A DNA stretch of 64,000 nucleotides from Eucommia ulmoides (GCA_016647705.1 CM028336.1:14640880-14704879), one strand, 5' to 3'. Positions 44,441 through 57,769 are shown, numbered from the stretch's first letter. Numbers and translations are program-made. The notes: a model not told the origin generated them from the sequence alone.

Positions 44441-45041
44441 AGAAAATTATGTTATTAACGGTGATTAGGTCTCTATACCTATTATTGTTCAATACACAGC
44501 TTTCTTTGGAAAAGAATTTATTATTGACGGTGATCAGGCATCTATACCTATTGCTACTCAAGACACAGCTTCGGCTCTAGACAACAATGTTCAGGCTCCT
44601 ATTCTTGAATGGATTAAATTTTATTTACTCTGCAAAATAAAGTAGATTTCTACAGAATAAAATAAATGGATTAAATTTTATTTACTCTGAATATGTTCTT
44701 TCTAATTGTGGTTTAACATAAGGATAGAAAGACTAAGGATTGATCTCACTAAAAACTAAAGAAGAACCGATTTAAAATAGGCATGTCTGATATCATATTG
44801 CATGTAATTTCCATACTATCCATCCACATTTGATCTATGTCATTGAGTGTATTAGTATGGTGATCATCGTGATTTAGTCACAACTATATTGTGAAATAAG
44901 TTGCGGTAATTTCATTGTTAGTATATGAGATGGACTAGATTGTTTATGGAGAAATCTAAGGATAAATAGCATACATATGCACGCCTAAGAAATTTTGTGA
45001 TATAATTATTTCAGGAATAATATATAGTCCAAGTGGGAGAT
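44441..45041 (+). other. Copia 3' region with RT/RNase H deleted
   Basis: After integrase there is a duplicated stretch (GACGGTGATCAGGCATCTATACC at 44533 and a similar one at 44458), then an imperfect repeat of TGGATTAAATTTTATTTACTCTG at 44611 and 44667. That second repeat marks a probable deletion junction, because reverse transcriptase and most of RNase H are missing. The remaining bases lead to the polypurine tract at 45031-45041. Confidence 0.6.
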
Positions 45042-45445
45042 TGTTAGAAAAATGTATTTCCTAATCTATTTTGAACAACATATTATTAACTCAATTATAT
45101 TAGTTATTTAAATTAATAAACTAAAATTAAGCGATCTAATTAATTTGGGTAAACCCGTAAACTACTAAAAAAATGTGAGTTAAATGTGTAGATACTAAAA
45201 ACTATTGGGGGTGATTAGAGAATTATGGGAACCCTAATCACATAATATATAAAGAAAACATTAGGATCATGGTCTCCAAAACACCCACTCAATCCGTGCC
45301 CTACTCGTGATCAATCGTCTCAGATTTTCACATCGGTAGTGGATTGTTCATACTGGATCCAGGTACACGATTTACGTGTTTGATATAACTCTTGATGATT
45401 TGACATGTTGATTTAGATGTTATAGATTCAGATCTATAGGGATTA
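45042..45445 (+). repeat. 3' LTR of the Copia element, part before the Del insertion
   Basis: It follows the 5' LTR from TGTTAG to TCAGATCTATAGGGATTA with internal differences. The remaining bases, TTAAATCCCAACA, are at 52070-52082 after the nested element. Confidence 0.85.
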
Positions 45446-45925
45446 TGTAATGACCCAGTCTCCTAGGGCTGTCACGTAGTTTCTCCCCTTGGAGAATTAA
45501 CACTAACACCGAACGACCAATATTTTATTTTATAAAATCCGATAAACTTTGCAACGCTATGGTGACAAATTATATTCATCGAATACATCGATTTAACATT
45601 TTTTTCAAACAGTAAATAATAAATACAATTATTACAAATAGAAATTCAACTAAAATTCTTGCCGCCGTTTTCATTATCACCGGCCCTACAATCAAAACTG
45701 TAGGTTGTGAGCCAACGCTCAGTAGAATTTCAACCCCTCTAATACGTGTATTTAATTAATACTACAAATAAAACACATATGCATGATTTTCACATAATAC
45801 ATACTCACAAATATTACATTCACCGACAATAATAATATAAATCTCATAATGAAGAAATTAAATACATATATTAAAAGAGTTAGAAATTCTACAAGAAATC
45901 CGAAATATGAACCTTAATATGAACC

Positions 45926-45991
<66 letters not shown>

Positions 45992-46083
45992 TCCACTGTT
46001 TTTTTTGTTTGTTTTTTTTTTTTTTTTTTTTTTTTGTTGATCACTTTCACACGTGTAAACTATATAGGCATTTCATAATTGTG

Positions 46084-46155
<72 letters not shown>

Positions 46156-46517
46156 ACACATGAGAGAAATCGTGGCCACTATTTTTCTTTCTATGGCCAC
46201 AATTTGGTTACTTACTTGTTAAGAATTTAAAAATTACATTTAACACCCTATAATTATAAACTAATTTATATTAAACCTAATAATTACTCTTATTTTTTCA
46301 CAATTATCAAATATTTATTATAAATTTTCATAATATATAAAACAACTGGAGAATATTACACTTATATAAAATAATATTTATAAAAATATAAATTTAGCAT
46401 TTAACTTAAAAAATTATCAAATATATATTTATACTACAAATTTACAAAACCGTCCTCAAAATATTAAACTTATATAAACTAATATTTTTCAAAAGTATAA
46501 ATTTTTTGGGTATTACA
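45446..46517 (-). repeat. 3' LTR of the nested Del-like element
   Basis: It is 1072 bp. It contains two TA microsatellites (45932-45988 and 46088-46135) and a T-run (about 46012-46036) not found at the same size in the 5' LTR. The polypurine tract on the minus strand, AAGGAGGTTAGAT, lies just before its start at 46518-46530. Confidence 0.85.
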
Positions 46518-46530
46518 ATCTAACCTCCTT

Positions 46531-47822
46531 AAATAAATATCGTCTTCGAAATTTCTTTTAAAACAATAATAATTCAAAATCGCATTGCACAGTCATGTTA
46601 GTCACACTCGATTCTAGAGCAATTGTTCTCTATGTAGGGTCTCGTAACCGAAAGTCACTCACAATTCATGACCGATAAAATCTATTCCACACATCGCTAC
46701 ATTCGCATTCACAGTGGTCTACATTATATCCAACAACCTACAGACATGGTCCATTTTGGTCAGTAACACCTAGCACAGATAGTCAATTGTTAAAGAATCC
46801 TATATTTCTAAATGCTTCCGCTGCGTTACTTTGATAAAAATAGTAATAAATAACAATACATTTTTAAACCATCACGGTAACCTCATTGAATTTAGTCTAT
46901 CTCAATTCCAACAAGTCTACGACTTCGATAATTTTTCTACTTGGCATGACTTTTCAAGTCCATTGCTATATCCCATAATTAGTATTTATCAATTTTTCCC
47001 AACATTTCATGCCAACATATCACAACAACCATCATCTTATCCAATAGATAACCTAATTCCTTATGAATTATCTTGTAAGACTAAAAATAATTAATTTTAA
47101 TATCCACATTAAAATTTCAATAATTTTGTAAATTTTTTCATAAATATCAACACAACTAAGCTTCAAATAATTTTTTTTTATTTTTTATAATATGTCTAAA
47201 ACACATAAATACTTTCCAAGCACATAAATATGTTTCAAAACACCTAAATACGTCTCAATCATATAAATACATTTCAAAACACATAAATACATCTCAAAAC
47301 ACATAAATATATCTCGAAACACATACATACGTGTAACCATATAAATACATTTCAAAGTATATAGGAATCACATAAATACATATCCGAAGTCACGTAAGAT
47401 AATGAGTTTAATATTGAATTCAATACTTACATAAAATGTATATAAGAAAATATTACATAAAGTCTCCAATCGAATTTCTACAGCACTAATTAAGCTCAAA
47501 AATTCAAATTAACATTTTGAAGTAACAATTGGCTCCCACTATTCTCATAATGACTCCACACTCCGACTCCACCTAACGTTAGTAGTGGACCAATATATAT
47601 CTGAGTTACTTTTATCGATGTACTGTCTTCGTAGTATAAAAGTATTTTATGGCTCAAATATTTTTATCAAAATTTATTTTCCAATAAATTAAAATCACAC
47701 TGGGCAGTATCTGAATCCTCACAAAAATATCATCATAATCGCACAACTGAAGTGAAATAGACAACCAACTCACTTTTATATAATAAAATACGATACATGT
47801 TTGCCAGTCATAGGATCGTTTA
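46531..47822. other. Internal Del-like sequence with a 20-bp minisatellite
   Basis: No gene was recognised. Bases about 47199-47390 hold about nine variants of a 19-21-bp word, CACATAAATACATCTCAAAA. Bases 47560-47822 are the first copy of a longer tandem repeat that continues after the solo LTR at 49474. Confidence 0.55.
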
Positions 47823-48159
47823 TATAATACCCAATTTTTTTTAAATATTATTTTATATAAATTTAATATTTATGGGATGATTTTATAAATTTGTGGTATA
47901 AATAGTATTTGATAATTTTTTGGGATTGAGTATTAATTTTAAATTGATTTTTAAAATTTTATGACTATTGTGTTATTTAAAATATATTTTTAAGAGTTTT
48001 GAGATATAGTTAATATTTTTTTTTTCAAATAGGAACACTGTGTAAATTAATTAATTAATGATCCATATTGTTGCCTTCATATAGGAGGAAACAATACCAT
48101 AAGTATATATTTATATATTATATATGAATATACGTGTTATACATAGGATTACTTATAAC

Positions 48160-48203
<44 letters not shown>

Positions 48204-49473
48204 GCATATATTTACATACGCAATTATTGTTTCTTGAATAAACATACTCCTGGTTAAACATATGGATATATTTATAAATACTCCTAGTTTCTTGAATAAA
48301 TATATTCCATTATTATAAAATATAAATATATAATTATTCATATATATATAATCAATTATTGAATATAAACATATTCAATTATTATACAGGGATAATATGC
48401 AATTATTGTTTCTTACACGTGTAATATGCATATGAGAGTAATCATATACGTATATAAATATTTAACACGTGAGTTTGGGATAGCTTCTGTTGATTTTACC
48501 GAAAAGAGTGATTAGGAAATATCTTATATATAAACATATATATGATAATAAGGGACAGTTTATATATATATATATATATATATACGAAAATATGCTAACA
48601 AGTTTTGAAGAAAGAAAAATATGGATTCCGGTTCGAATTTCAAGTAGAATTTCTAACTCTTTTAATATATGTATTTAATTTCTTTATGTTATTATTGTTA
48701 CTGAATTTTAACTGTTAATTCCCATGAGATAATTATGATTATGTGAAAATCATGCCTATGTGTTTTATTTATTGTATTAATTAAATGCAAAGGGTTAGAA
48801 TTCTACTAAGTCCTGACTCACAGTCCCACAGTTTTAATTGCAGGGTCGGTGAGAGCGAATCGGCGCCGAGAATGTTATTCGAATTTTGATTTTTATTTGT
48901 AATAATTATATTTATTATTCACTGTTGTAAAATTGACAAAATTCGATGATTAAAGTTTGGTGAAAATATTATTTTGTAATGTAATCGTTATAAAACTCTC
49001 AAACTAATAATTGAGAATAATCGTTGTTTTAGGATGTTATAGGAAAATAATTATTATTATCTTATCCATAGCAACCATAATTTTATCAATCTAATTAATG
49101 ATTTATCTTAGATACACAATTTTAGTGTTAATTCTGTGTCAGTAGAATAACCTGGATACTAAATAGGATAACTCTAATTTATTATGAGAATCCATATAGA
49201 CATATAGTTAGCAATTATTATTTTTAAATTGACACAAACCTATGAGCAAATAACCATATAGTTATTCGGGTTTAATTAATATAATTTGTAATATTTGTAT
49301 TTATTATTTACGGTTGTAAAATCGATGCGATAATTCGATAATTATAATTATCGCCGTAGCTGTAAAATTTCTCGAATTGTTTTTTATAGAATTAAATATT
49401 GGTAATTCGAATGTAGTATTCATTCTTCAAGGGGAGAAACCGCATGGTGACCTTGGAAAATCGGGTCGTTATA
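47823..49473 (+). repeat. Solo Del-like LTR in opposite orientation inside the nested Del-like element
   Basis: It starts TATAATACCC (TGTAATACCC in its relatives) and ends CGGGTCGTTATA, 1651 bp. GTTTA (47818-47822) and ATTTA (49474-49478) flank it, a target duplication with one G/A difference. Shared words with the other LTRs include TTTCAAGTAGAATTTCTAACTC, AATTTTAACTGTTA and GCAGGGTCGGTGAGAGCGA. An ATA-type microsatellite is at 48160-48203 and a TA run near 48561-48584. It is longer than its relatives, so a further small insertion is likely within 48040-48600. Confidence 0.78.
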
Positions 49474-51095
49474 ATTTATGTCACGATCAGGAGTTATAAC
49501 GGTATTGTAACCTGTCCAACTAGGGCAACCAAGGTGGCTACCAGCATCAAGTTCATTTAATATCTCCAATTATAAGAGCAATCACTCTGTAGGATTTGCC
49601 TAACAGATAACAACATATATACACCACGTAGAATTTGTCTGACAAGTAACAACATATATCCACATCTCGCAGGATGTATCCTCTTGACGAGAAGACAACT
49701 ATGGTATAGTCGGATAATAAAAATCACTTTCCACATTTAAAACTTTACTTGATCCGCATAACGTTATAAAATAATCTATTTTAATAAACTTGTTTTTTAT
49801 TACATTTTAGTACGAAAATATGATTTGACAATTTATATAGAAGATAATATACTTATCTTATCAGTGTACAGTCTTCGTAATAAAATAATTTATGGATCAA
49901 GTATATATATCAAATACCACTTTTTAAATATAATATAAATATGACTGCACACTGAGCTGAAATAAAATTTAATCGCTACCATCACAATAAAATGATGCAT
50001 TTAAATCAACCAATCAAATTATTTTGATATATAATAAAATATCTCACATATATTTTTTTACTAGCCATAGAGTCATTTCACCTCATGATCGGAAGTTATG
50101 ACAGTACCGTAACTTGTACAATTGTGTCATCTATAGTGACTATCAGTGTCAAGACCATTCAATATCTCTAATGGTAGGAGCAACCACCCTATAGGACTTA
50201 CTTGACAGGTAATAACATATATCTACCCTACAAGACTTGGCAGATAGATAACAATATATATCTACATCTTGTAGGACATGCCCTCCTAACGAGAAGACAA
50301 ATATGACATAACAAGATAATAAAAAACAGTTTTCACCCTTAAATTTTTTCTTGATCCATTAATTATCATAAAACTTTCTATTTCCTCAACACACTTTTTG
50401 TTTGTTTTTTTTTTTTTTTTCAATTTAATACGAAAATATAATTTGATAATTTATATAGAAGATAGTAAATATCTTTAAATTGATCCTCTCAATTCAACGA
50501 CAAATCTAATGGTCCACAACTACTATGACACTCACCAAAACTTATTTAACTTACTATTGGTAAGTTACATTAATCAAACGCCACCTAAAATGGTAGTATG
50601 TTCAATTTAAAACTTGTAGAAACCAAAGTGAAATAATGGTAACAACACATGGGTGCAAAGTGTCAAACCACCCAAAAAAACATGAAGGATGTTCATGCTT
50701 GCAAACGTGGGCCAAAAATATAATTCTCCCATGAAAACATAAGAGATACAAATGTCATTAAAAAAAAAAAATATCTTTTTTTTTTTTTGGCATCAATTCA
50801 TAAAAGACAATTTGTCAACCTATAGTTTAAGGTGCTAAAGAATTTAATTTTCAATGAAGAAATTTAAATTTTTCTTACTAGGTTTGCTAAGAAAATGGGA
50901 TTCTCAACTTAGTCTTCCATATCTTCCAATTAGCAGTCTATCATGGTTTGTGGCCTTGACTTTCTGTATCAATATTTATTTTATTATTATTTTTCTGGAA
51001 TAATGAATTATACGAAAATTATTATTTTTAAATATTACTTTACTTATTATGAACAATAAGTACTATAACCCAAGTCAAGGGTAGTCGCAAACCTA
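49474..51095. other. Internal Del-like sequence with a tandem duplication of several hundred bp
   Basis: A segment near 49480-49740 (CACGATCAGGAGTTATAACGG, AGATAACAACATATATA, TTGACGAGAAGACAACTATGG) recurs near 50083-50340 with the same word order. The stretch before each (47560-47822 and 49800-50080) also corresponds. The solo LTR therefore sits inside the first copy. No coding sequence is visible, including in the T-run region near 50405 and 50765. Confidence 0.6.
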
Positions 51096-51106
51096 CTCTG
51101 ATACCA
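51096..51106 (-). promoter_or_regulatory. Primer-binding site of the nested Del-like element
   Basis: The minus strand reads TGGTATCAGAG two bases after the LTR end, an exact start of the initiator Met-tRNA complement. Confidence 0.82.
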
Positions 51107-51108
51107 CT

Positions 51109-52067
51109 TATAACGATCTGATCTCTCAGGGCTGTTACGTGTTTTCTCCCATTTGAGAATTAACACTAACACCGAACGATCAATATTTTATTATATAAAA
51201 TTCAATAAATTTTGCAACGGTACGATGACCAATTATATTTATCGAATACATTGATTCGACTTTTTTTTTTTTTTTTTTTCAAACAGTAAATAATAAATAC
51301 AATTATAACAAATTTTCGTTCTCACCGGCCCTACAATCAAAACTGTGGGGTTGTGAGTCAACGCTCAATAGAATTTCAATCCCTCTAATACGTGTTTTTA
51401 ATTAATACCACAAATAAAACACATATGCATGATTTCTATATAATTTTCATATAATACATACACATAAATATTATATTCACCGACAATAATAACATAAATA
51501 TCACAATGGAGAAATTAAATTTATATATTAAAAGAGTTAGAAATTCTACCTGAAATCCGAAATTGAAATTTGAACCATAATATTTTTCCTACTCAGAATT
51601 GTGAATCTGTAGTTTTTTTTCCCGCTAATATAGACTTTTATATATTCATCCCCTTATAATATGTTTGAGAGGATATATATGTGTGTGTACACATGAGAGA
51701 AATTGTGGCCACTATTTTCTTTCTTTTTTATTTTTTATTTTATGGCCACAATTTGGTTACTTAATTGTTAAGAATTTGAAAATTACATTTAGCACCCTAT
51801 AATTATAAACTAATTTATATTAAACCCAATAATTATTCTTATTTTTTTAAAATTATTAAATATTTATTATAAATTTTCATAATATACAAAACAACTGGAG
51901 AATATTACACTTTTATAAAATAATATTTTTAAAAATATAAATTTAGCATTTAACTCCAAAAATGATCAAGTATATATTTATACTACAAATTTATAAAATC
52001 GTCCCCAAAAATATTACACTTACATAAAATAATATTTTTTAAAAATATAAATTTTTGAGATATTACA
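51109..52067 (-). repeat. 5' LTR of the nested Del-like element
   Basis: It is 959 bp and aligns by eye with the LTR at 45446-46517 over nearly its whole length, apart from microsatellites. It shows the Del-like LTR start TGTAATATCTC and the shared word CACCGGCCCTACAATCAAAAC (plus-strand reading). Confidence 0.85.
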
Positions 52068-52077
52068 AATTAAATCC

Positions 52078-52178
<101 letters not shown>

Positions 52179-52359
52179 TCTTCGCGTTTTATTATACTAA
52201 AGAAATAAAAAAAATAAAAAAATACTTGTTTTGTTAAAAAAAAAAAAAATCTCCCATGCCATCATTTAGGTTTTTCAACTAGCATGAAACTTCAAATGTT
52301 GGGTATAGGGAGGCTCTTCTCTAAATCGTTTTTTAAAGTTTAGGTTAAATTGGCAAAAA

Positions 52360-52985
52360 GAAATAAATTATACCAACTCTACATTACATTTTCATGTTCT
52401 CTAAAAGCTTTTCTTTCAAAATAAAAATAAAAAATCTTCATTTAAGAAGTTTACTTTTTTAAACTTTATCTTTATTTAATATGTTTTCTCAAAAATCGTT
52501 TTTGTAAGAGTTTCAAAAATCATTTTCCTAGTTTACAATTATTATTTTTTCCAAATAAAAAACCAAAGCATCAAAACGAAGTTTTTCTTTCGAACAAGAA
52601 ATTTTCGTTTAAATAGTTTACTTTAAAAAAAAAAAAACAAATCTATCTTTATCTAATAGGCTTTCTCAACTTTTTTTTTTTTAACCAATGATTTCAAAGA
52701 AAATTAAAATCCTTTTCCTTGCTTTTAAAATTTTTTAAAGTTATCTTTATTTTTCGAAATCAAAACTCAAATACCAACAAAAAAAATATTAATTCAAAAA
52801 AGAAATTTCCTGTAAGTCATTTACCTTTTTTTACAATTCTTTGTTTTACATGTTTGTCTCAAAAATTATTTTTTCTACGGGATTAAAAAAAAAATTCCTT
52901 GCTCTTAATGTTTCCTTTTCATATATTTTTTCAAATCAAATATCAAAATCAAGTTTACTTTACGAAAAAAAAAAAAAAAAAGCCG
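52360..52985. repeat. T-rich tandem repeat array, first segment
   Basis: About three units of 170-200 bp each contain, in order, AAGTAGTTTACTTTTT, a CTTTATTTAATATG word, CTCAAAAATCGTTTTT, TTTCAAAAATC, and TCAAAACTCAAATATC. Relatives are at 57770-58218 and 59782-60140, so a longer array appears to be split by two insertions. Confidence 0.72.
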
Positions 52986-53738
52986 CTTTCCAAACAATCC
53001 TAAAAAGTAATAAAACTACCAATTAAACTCGCAACTTTTTATGTGAACCGAGCAATCCTTATAGCATTTTCATGACTAAAATGTTCCTAATTAATTTGTC
53101 GCTTCATAAATACCATGTAATCACTTTCCCTCTATGCGGAACTAAATTAGTTAACTTACTAGTTCTAGGTGGAATAAAAATGTTTGTTTTGATCTCAATA
53201 GGAACATGAAACAATAAGTTTTTTACACAACAATAATGTGCACTTAATTCTCTTTAAAATAATATATTAATCATATTTTTGGATTTTTTTTATCGTAATG
53301 AGTGTATATGTTACATATAACATTTAGTAATTATACTATGCTACATGTAATAACAATGTTACATGTAACATTACTGTATTTCTATTTATACTTGCATATT
53401 TTACACCATGTTAAATGTAATACTTCGAAAATTTATATTTTTGAAAATATTATTTTATATAATTTTAATATTTTTCGGGTTATTTTATATGTTATGAAGA
53501 TTTAGGGTGTAAATGAATATTTGATAATTATTGGGGTTAAAAGTATAGCTATTGGGTTTAATAATAATATTATATAATATATGGGAGTGTTAGTATAATT
53601 TGGATAAAAAAAAAAATTGATTAATGCCTTGTCCTGTGTAAGTGGAATACATGCAAAGGGAATGAACTTGAATAATGCCTTGTCATCATGTGTAATGAAG
53701 AAAACAAAGAGATAATTAAAGAAAATTGGGTCTTACTA
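52986..53738. other. AT-rich interval with an LTR-start-like fragment
   Basis: No gene was recognised. Bases 53338-53402 (ACATGTAATAACAATGTTAC and following) recur at 57015-57080. Bases about 53417-53620 begin TGTAATACTTCGAAAATTTATA and resemble the start of the Del-like LTRs. Bases 53722-53753 are a 32-bp near-perfect palindrome, AAAATTGGGTCTTAC and its complement. Confidence 0.5.
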
Positions 53739-54206
53739 TAAGACCCAATTTTTTATTTTACATATTTTCAATTGCATTTTATAATATTTGAAAAGTATTT
53801 GGGTTTAGTGTGTGATTTTAAATTTTACATTAATTTTTTTTTAGGAGTCACTATGGTATTAAAAATTTAACTTTAAGAATTTTGGGGTTAATAAATTAAT
53901 TTGACTTTTAAAATTTGGGGGGTTAATTATAATTTTGAAATGTGAATTTTAACTTTTGGGTTTGTAAAAGATATTTTAAAGATTCAAATGGGGAGTATAT
54001 GTAATTTGATTCATTAGTTTACAAATATATATATATATATATATATTAATTAATTAAATAACTAAATGAAAAGTAAAGAGAGAAAACTTACCAAATGAAT
54101 GAGGAAGAGAGAGAGAGAGAGATAATTAAAGAGTAAAGAGAGTGTGGATAATGGGAGAGAGAGTTGACATGTGGTGTCGTGGTCTTTTTTAACTCTTTCG
54201 TATATA

Positions 54207-54237
<31 letters not shown>

Positions 54238-57013
54238 TAATTAATTAAATAACTAAATGAAAAGTAAAGAGAGAAAACTTACCAAATGAATGAGGAAGAG
54301 AGAGAGAGAGATAATTAAAGAGTAAAGAGAGTGTGGATAATGGGAGAGAGAGTTGACATGTGGTGTCGTGGTCTTTTTTAACTCTTTCGTATATATGTGT
54401 GTGGATAATGAAAGAGTTAAGAGAGAGAGTGGATAATGGGAAGACAAAGAGAGTGGATAATGGGAGAGGGAGTATTTTTCCCCTTTTTTTTTTCCTCTCT
54501 TTTCTAGTATTACTAGTTTATACCCGCTTTATGCACCAGATATTAAATTTTTACAGAATTTAATTTTTTAATACATATAATTTATTGTTTAATTTAAATT
54601 ATTTATATTATTAATGTATAGCTTAATTAGGTTATAGTAACTAGTAAGTGTATTTAAACTTTATTGTTTAAATTTATTATAAATTTTATTATGCAATAGT
54701 ATATTCTATTGATAATGCATTAAATATGTTATTAAATTATGTATTAATTTTACTATGAAATAATGTATATTTTTGCAAAGCTCACGAAGCGAGAGAGGTT
54801 TGTTTTTGTCCCTCATTTATTCTCAAATATAAGTTTCTGCTTTTAGTATATAGTATAGTATATGATATATATAATTTCTCTACAAAAACTCTTTGTCATC
54901 TAAATAGGTATACCTAATAATAATATGATGTGTTATTATTAACACCTATTTCTAACGGAAGTGAGATATGATTTTTAGTCAATTAACCCCCACTATTTAA
55001 TGTTCGACACATCTGGTCTCTCATAATTGAAATTGGATTCAATTTGTCCCAAATTACAAATTTGTTAATAAACACTGACAGTCAATTTCGGTAGTGTAAG
55101 GTTATTTTTTTTCATTTCGCGTATGATGTCAATTTTCATGAGTTAATTACACTTTGCACCCCTATGTTTCATTCTACAACTTTTAAAATTTATATTTTAT
55201 TTTTCACCGTAATTTGTTATTTTGGTCATGAAAGTAAAATTTTATTTTCAAATTAAACCTAATATGCTAATGCTAAAAACTATATTGCTCTTTAATAATA
55301 ATTAAAGACTAAAATGATATAATTAAAACAAAAAGGTATATATATATATATGACCAAATTTTAGGGTTCAAATTCTATTTTTTGTATTTCATCCCCCAAA
55401 CTAATTTATGGGGTTTATTGGATTTTTTTCTAAACTTCAGGGTTCATATTGTATTTTTCGTCACGTTTCGACTCCTTCGATGCATTGCTCCTTATTCTTC
55501 TTCTCCAGTAGGAGTCATTGGCGCTATGCACACAAGATTGAGAAACTTGTTGAAGATCTTTGTCGTGCGCACAATCCCAAATTTATTTTATCCATTACTA
55601 TTCTTCTGTCTTCTTCTCTCCTACATATGGGCAAGTGAAATTTTAGATCTGAGGTTGTTCGTAGATCTTGGATAGGAAATTTTCGGTCTGTTTTTATTTT
55701 TATCTGAAAAGTTTTATCTTCTACCTTCAATTTTACAGATGTAGGGAAGCAAAATTTCAAATCCAAAATTATTGTTCTTAGGTCTAGGAAAGCTAAATCT
55801 CAAATCTAATTTTTTCTTTCATTTTTTTTGCTTCTTCCTGCAATTTCACAGATGTAGGGGAGTAAAATTTGAGATCTAAAATTGTTCTTCTTAGATCTAG
55901 GAGAGTGAAATGTAAGATTTTTTTCTCTTCCTTAATATCGGAAACAAAAAGCGTCTAAGCTAAATGTGGAAAACATCAAAATGATGATGAAGGCGATAGT
56001 GATGACAAGGAGATAAGACATCTCGGTGGTAAGCGGTTGTGTAGATGATCAACATAGATGTTTTTGCAAGGGATTTAATTGATGGTCGTCGCCAGTAGTG
56101 CCTGCGACGGATCTGGACAAAAGGGACGGTGGCGGCATCGGATGTGGCTGAAAGAAAATCTGGTCGATTGATGGCCGACGATGGTAGTGGCTGCAATGGA
56201 TATGGACAAAAGCGATGGTCGCTGCGTCGAATGAAGTTGGAAACTTTGGATTTGGGTAGGAGCCCAGTGGAGGGGGAGCTTGTTTTCAGATCCTGTGTTG
56301 TGGAGGGGAAAGGAATTTGTAATGGCAATGGGTGATATTTTAGTGGGTGTGGTAGTGGGTGAAACAAATGGTTGTGGGTGATATGGAGATAAGGTTAGGA
56401 TATATAAGGAATAATTGAATGAATTGATCATAACCCTTGGTTTGCTTTGTTTTAATGGGAGAATTAATAATGGACAATTATTTTAATGGGGATATTAAGA
56501 GAGTATAGAGAATCATGATCGTTGATTGTAATGGAAGAATATGAAAAGAGGGATGAACAATACTTGCATGTGGTTCATTACTCCAACTTGGCTTCTGCTT
56601 TTATATATAACATATAGATATATAAATGTGTATATATGAAGACAAATGAAAGGAAATCTCATCGTCTATCAATTTCTTTTCTTGTTAAGTTGATATGTGG
56701 TGCCATGTGTCCAACATCCATGAATGCATGTCATTTTTTTAATGAAACAAATTATACACACCCTTTATTTGAATCTTTAAAATATCGTTTAAACCCAAAA
56801 TTTAATATTCAAATTTTAAAATAATAATTGACCCCCAAATTTTAAAAGTCAAATTAACTTATTAATACTAAAATTCTTGAAATTAAATTTTAAATACCAT
56901 AATGACTCCTAAAAATTTTTAAAGTAAAATTTAAAATCACACACTAAACTCAAATATTTTTCGAATGTTATACAATGCAATTGAAAATATGCACAACAAA
57001 AAATTGGGTCTTA
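53739..57013. mobile_element. Non-autonomous inverted-repeat element of about 3.3 kb
   Basis: Both ends read TAAGACCCAATTTTTT inward, and the arms remain inverted copies for about 270-290 bp (53739-54025 and 56735-57013), sharing TTTCAATTGCATT, TTGAGTTTAGTGTGTGATTTT-like and AGATTCAAAT words. The interior has a near-identical 191-bp tandem duplication, repeated AGATCTAGG-type segments at 55600-55930, and a GC-richer stretch at 56090-56330 resembling the interiors of other non-autonomous elements here. No transposase was recognised. Target duplication was not resolved. Confidence 0.72.
54046..54405. repeat. 191-bp tandem duplication, nearly identical copies
   Basis: Copy 1 is 54046-54236 and copy 2 starts at 54237. 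Both read TTAATTAATTAAATAACTAA, then the same GA-rich and GTTGACATGTGGTGTCGTGG sequence. The only difference noticed is one dinucleotide in a GA run and the length of the TA run, so the duplication is recent. Confidence 0.85.
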
Positions 57014-57769
57014 CATTACATGTAATAACAATATTACATGTAACATTACTGTATTTCAATTTATATTTGCATGTTGAATATAGCATTCAATCCAACTGAA
57101 ACAATACTACAATATTTGCATCGCATCTGCTTATAACCCTCTCGTTCTTTACGTGATGCAACATTACCTGTGTTGAATCATATTTCATATAAATATTACA
57201 TGTAACATCTTATAGTTCATGTGACACCAATGTTGAATGTAACATTCGGTGATTGATATTTTTTTTTTAAGTTCTAAATTGTGATGCATGTGGATACTAT
57301 ATATAACATTAACTATGATATTAATTTTATATATAATATCACTACATTCTGTGTGCCTCGTGATTGTTGAAAACAATATTCAATGTAATAGAAACTAAAA
57401 ATTCTGGAGGTACCATATTGAATGTAACATGAATATGAAAATTGAAATATATGAAGAAAAATAGTGAATTTGATATCATTTTGAAAATCTTATTTAGACG
57501 AATCTAAATATATAATTAGATTGTGAAAAAAATACGTATAACAATAATTATTTTAATTTTAATAAAATAATTTTGTCAAATATGAAACTCACAATCCCTA
57601 CTGTACAATCCTCATTGCAGCAAATCTAGTGAGGGCAAATTGTCAATAGAAACTGTACGAATTGGAATTTTGGGACTGCGCTTTGCATGTAATTTGTAAT
57701 CTTGGATTTGTCAATTTATTATTTAATTGGCAGGTTTAGTCGATAATTTGATGGCATTTTTGGGTCCTC
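57014..57769. other. AT-rich interval with many ACATGTAACAT-like words
   Basis: Between 57014 and 57435 short palindromic words such as TTACATGTAA, ATGTAACAT and their variants recur at least seven times. The rest has no recognisable gene. Confidence 0.5.

Larger units (their letters stand above)
45446..52067 (-). mobile_element. Del/Tekay-like Gypsy element without coding capacity, nested in the Copia 3' LTR
   Basis: On the minus strand it begins with an LTR (52067-51109, TGTAATATCTC...CGTTATA) and primer site and ends with an LTR (46517-45446, TGTAATACCC...GGGTCATTACA). GATTA (45441-45445) and AATTA (52068-52072) flank it as a one-mismatch target duplication, and the Copia LTR reads through when the element is removed. 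The internal 4.6 kb has no gag or pol that could be recognised; it is AT-rich with tandem repeats and a nested solo LTR. It may be a non-autonomous derivative. Confidence 0.85.

Noticed and set aside
45907..46230. 107-codon open frame
   Set aside because: It is a translation of TA, T and TG microsatellites.
55960..56431. Overlapping minus-strand open frames (118 and 135 codons)
   Set aside because: Composition is simple, no motif is recognisable, and they lie in the interior of a non-autonomous inverted-repeat element.
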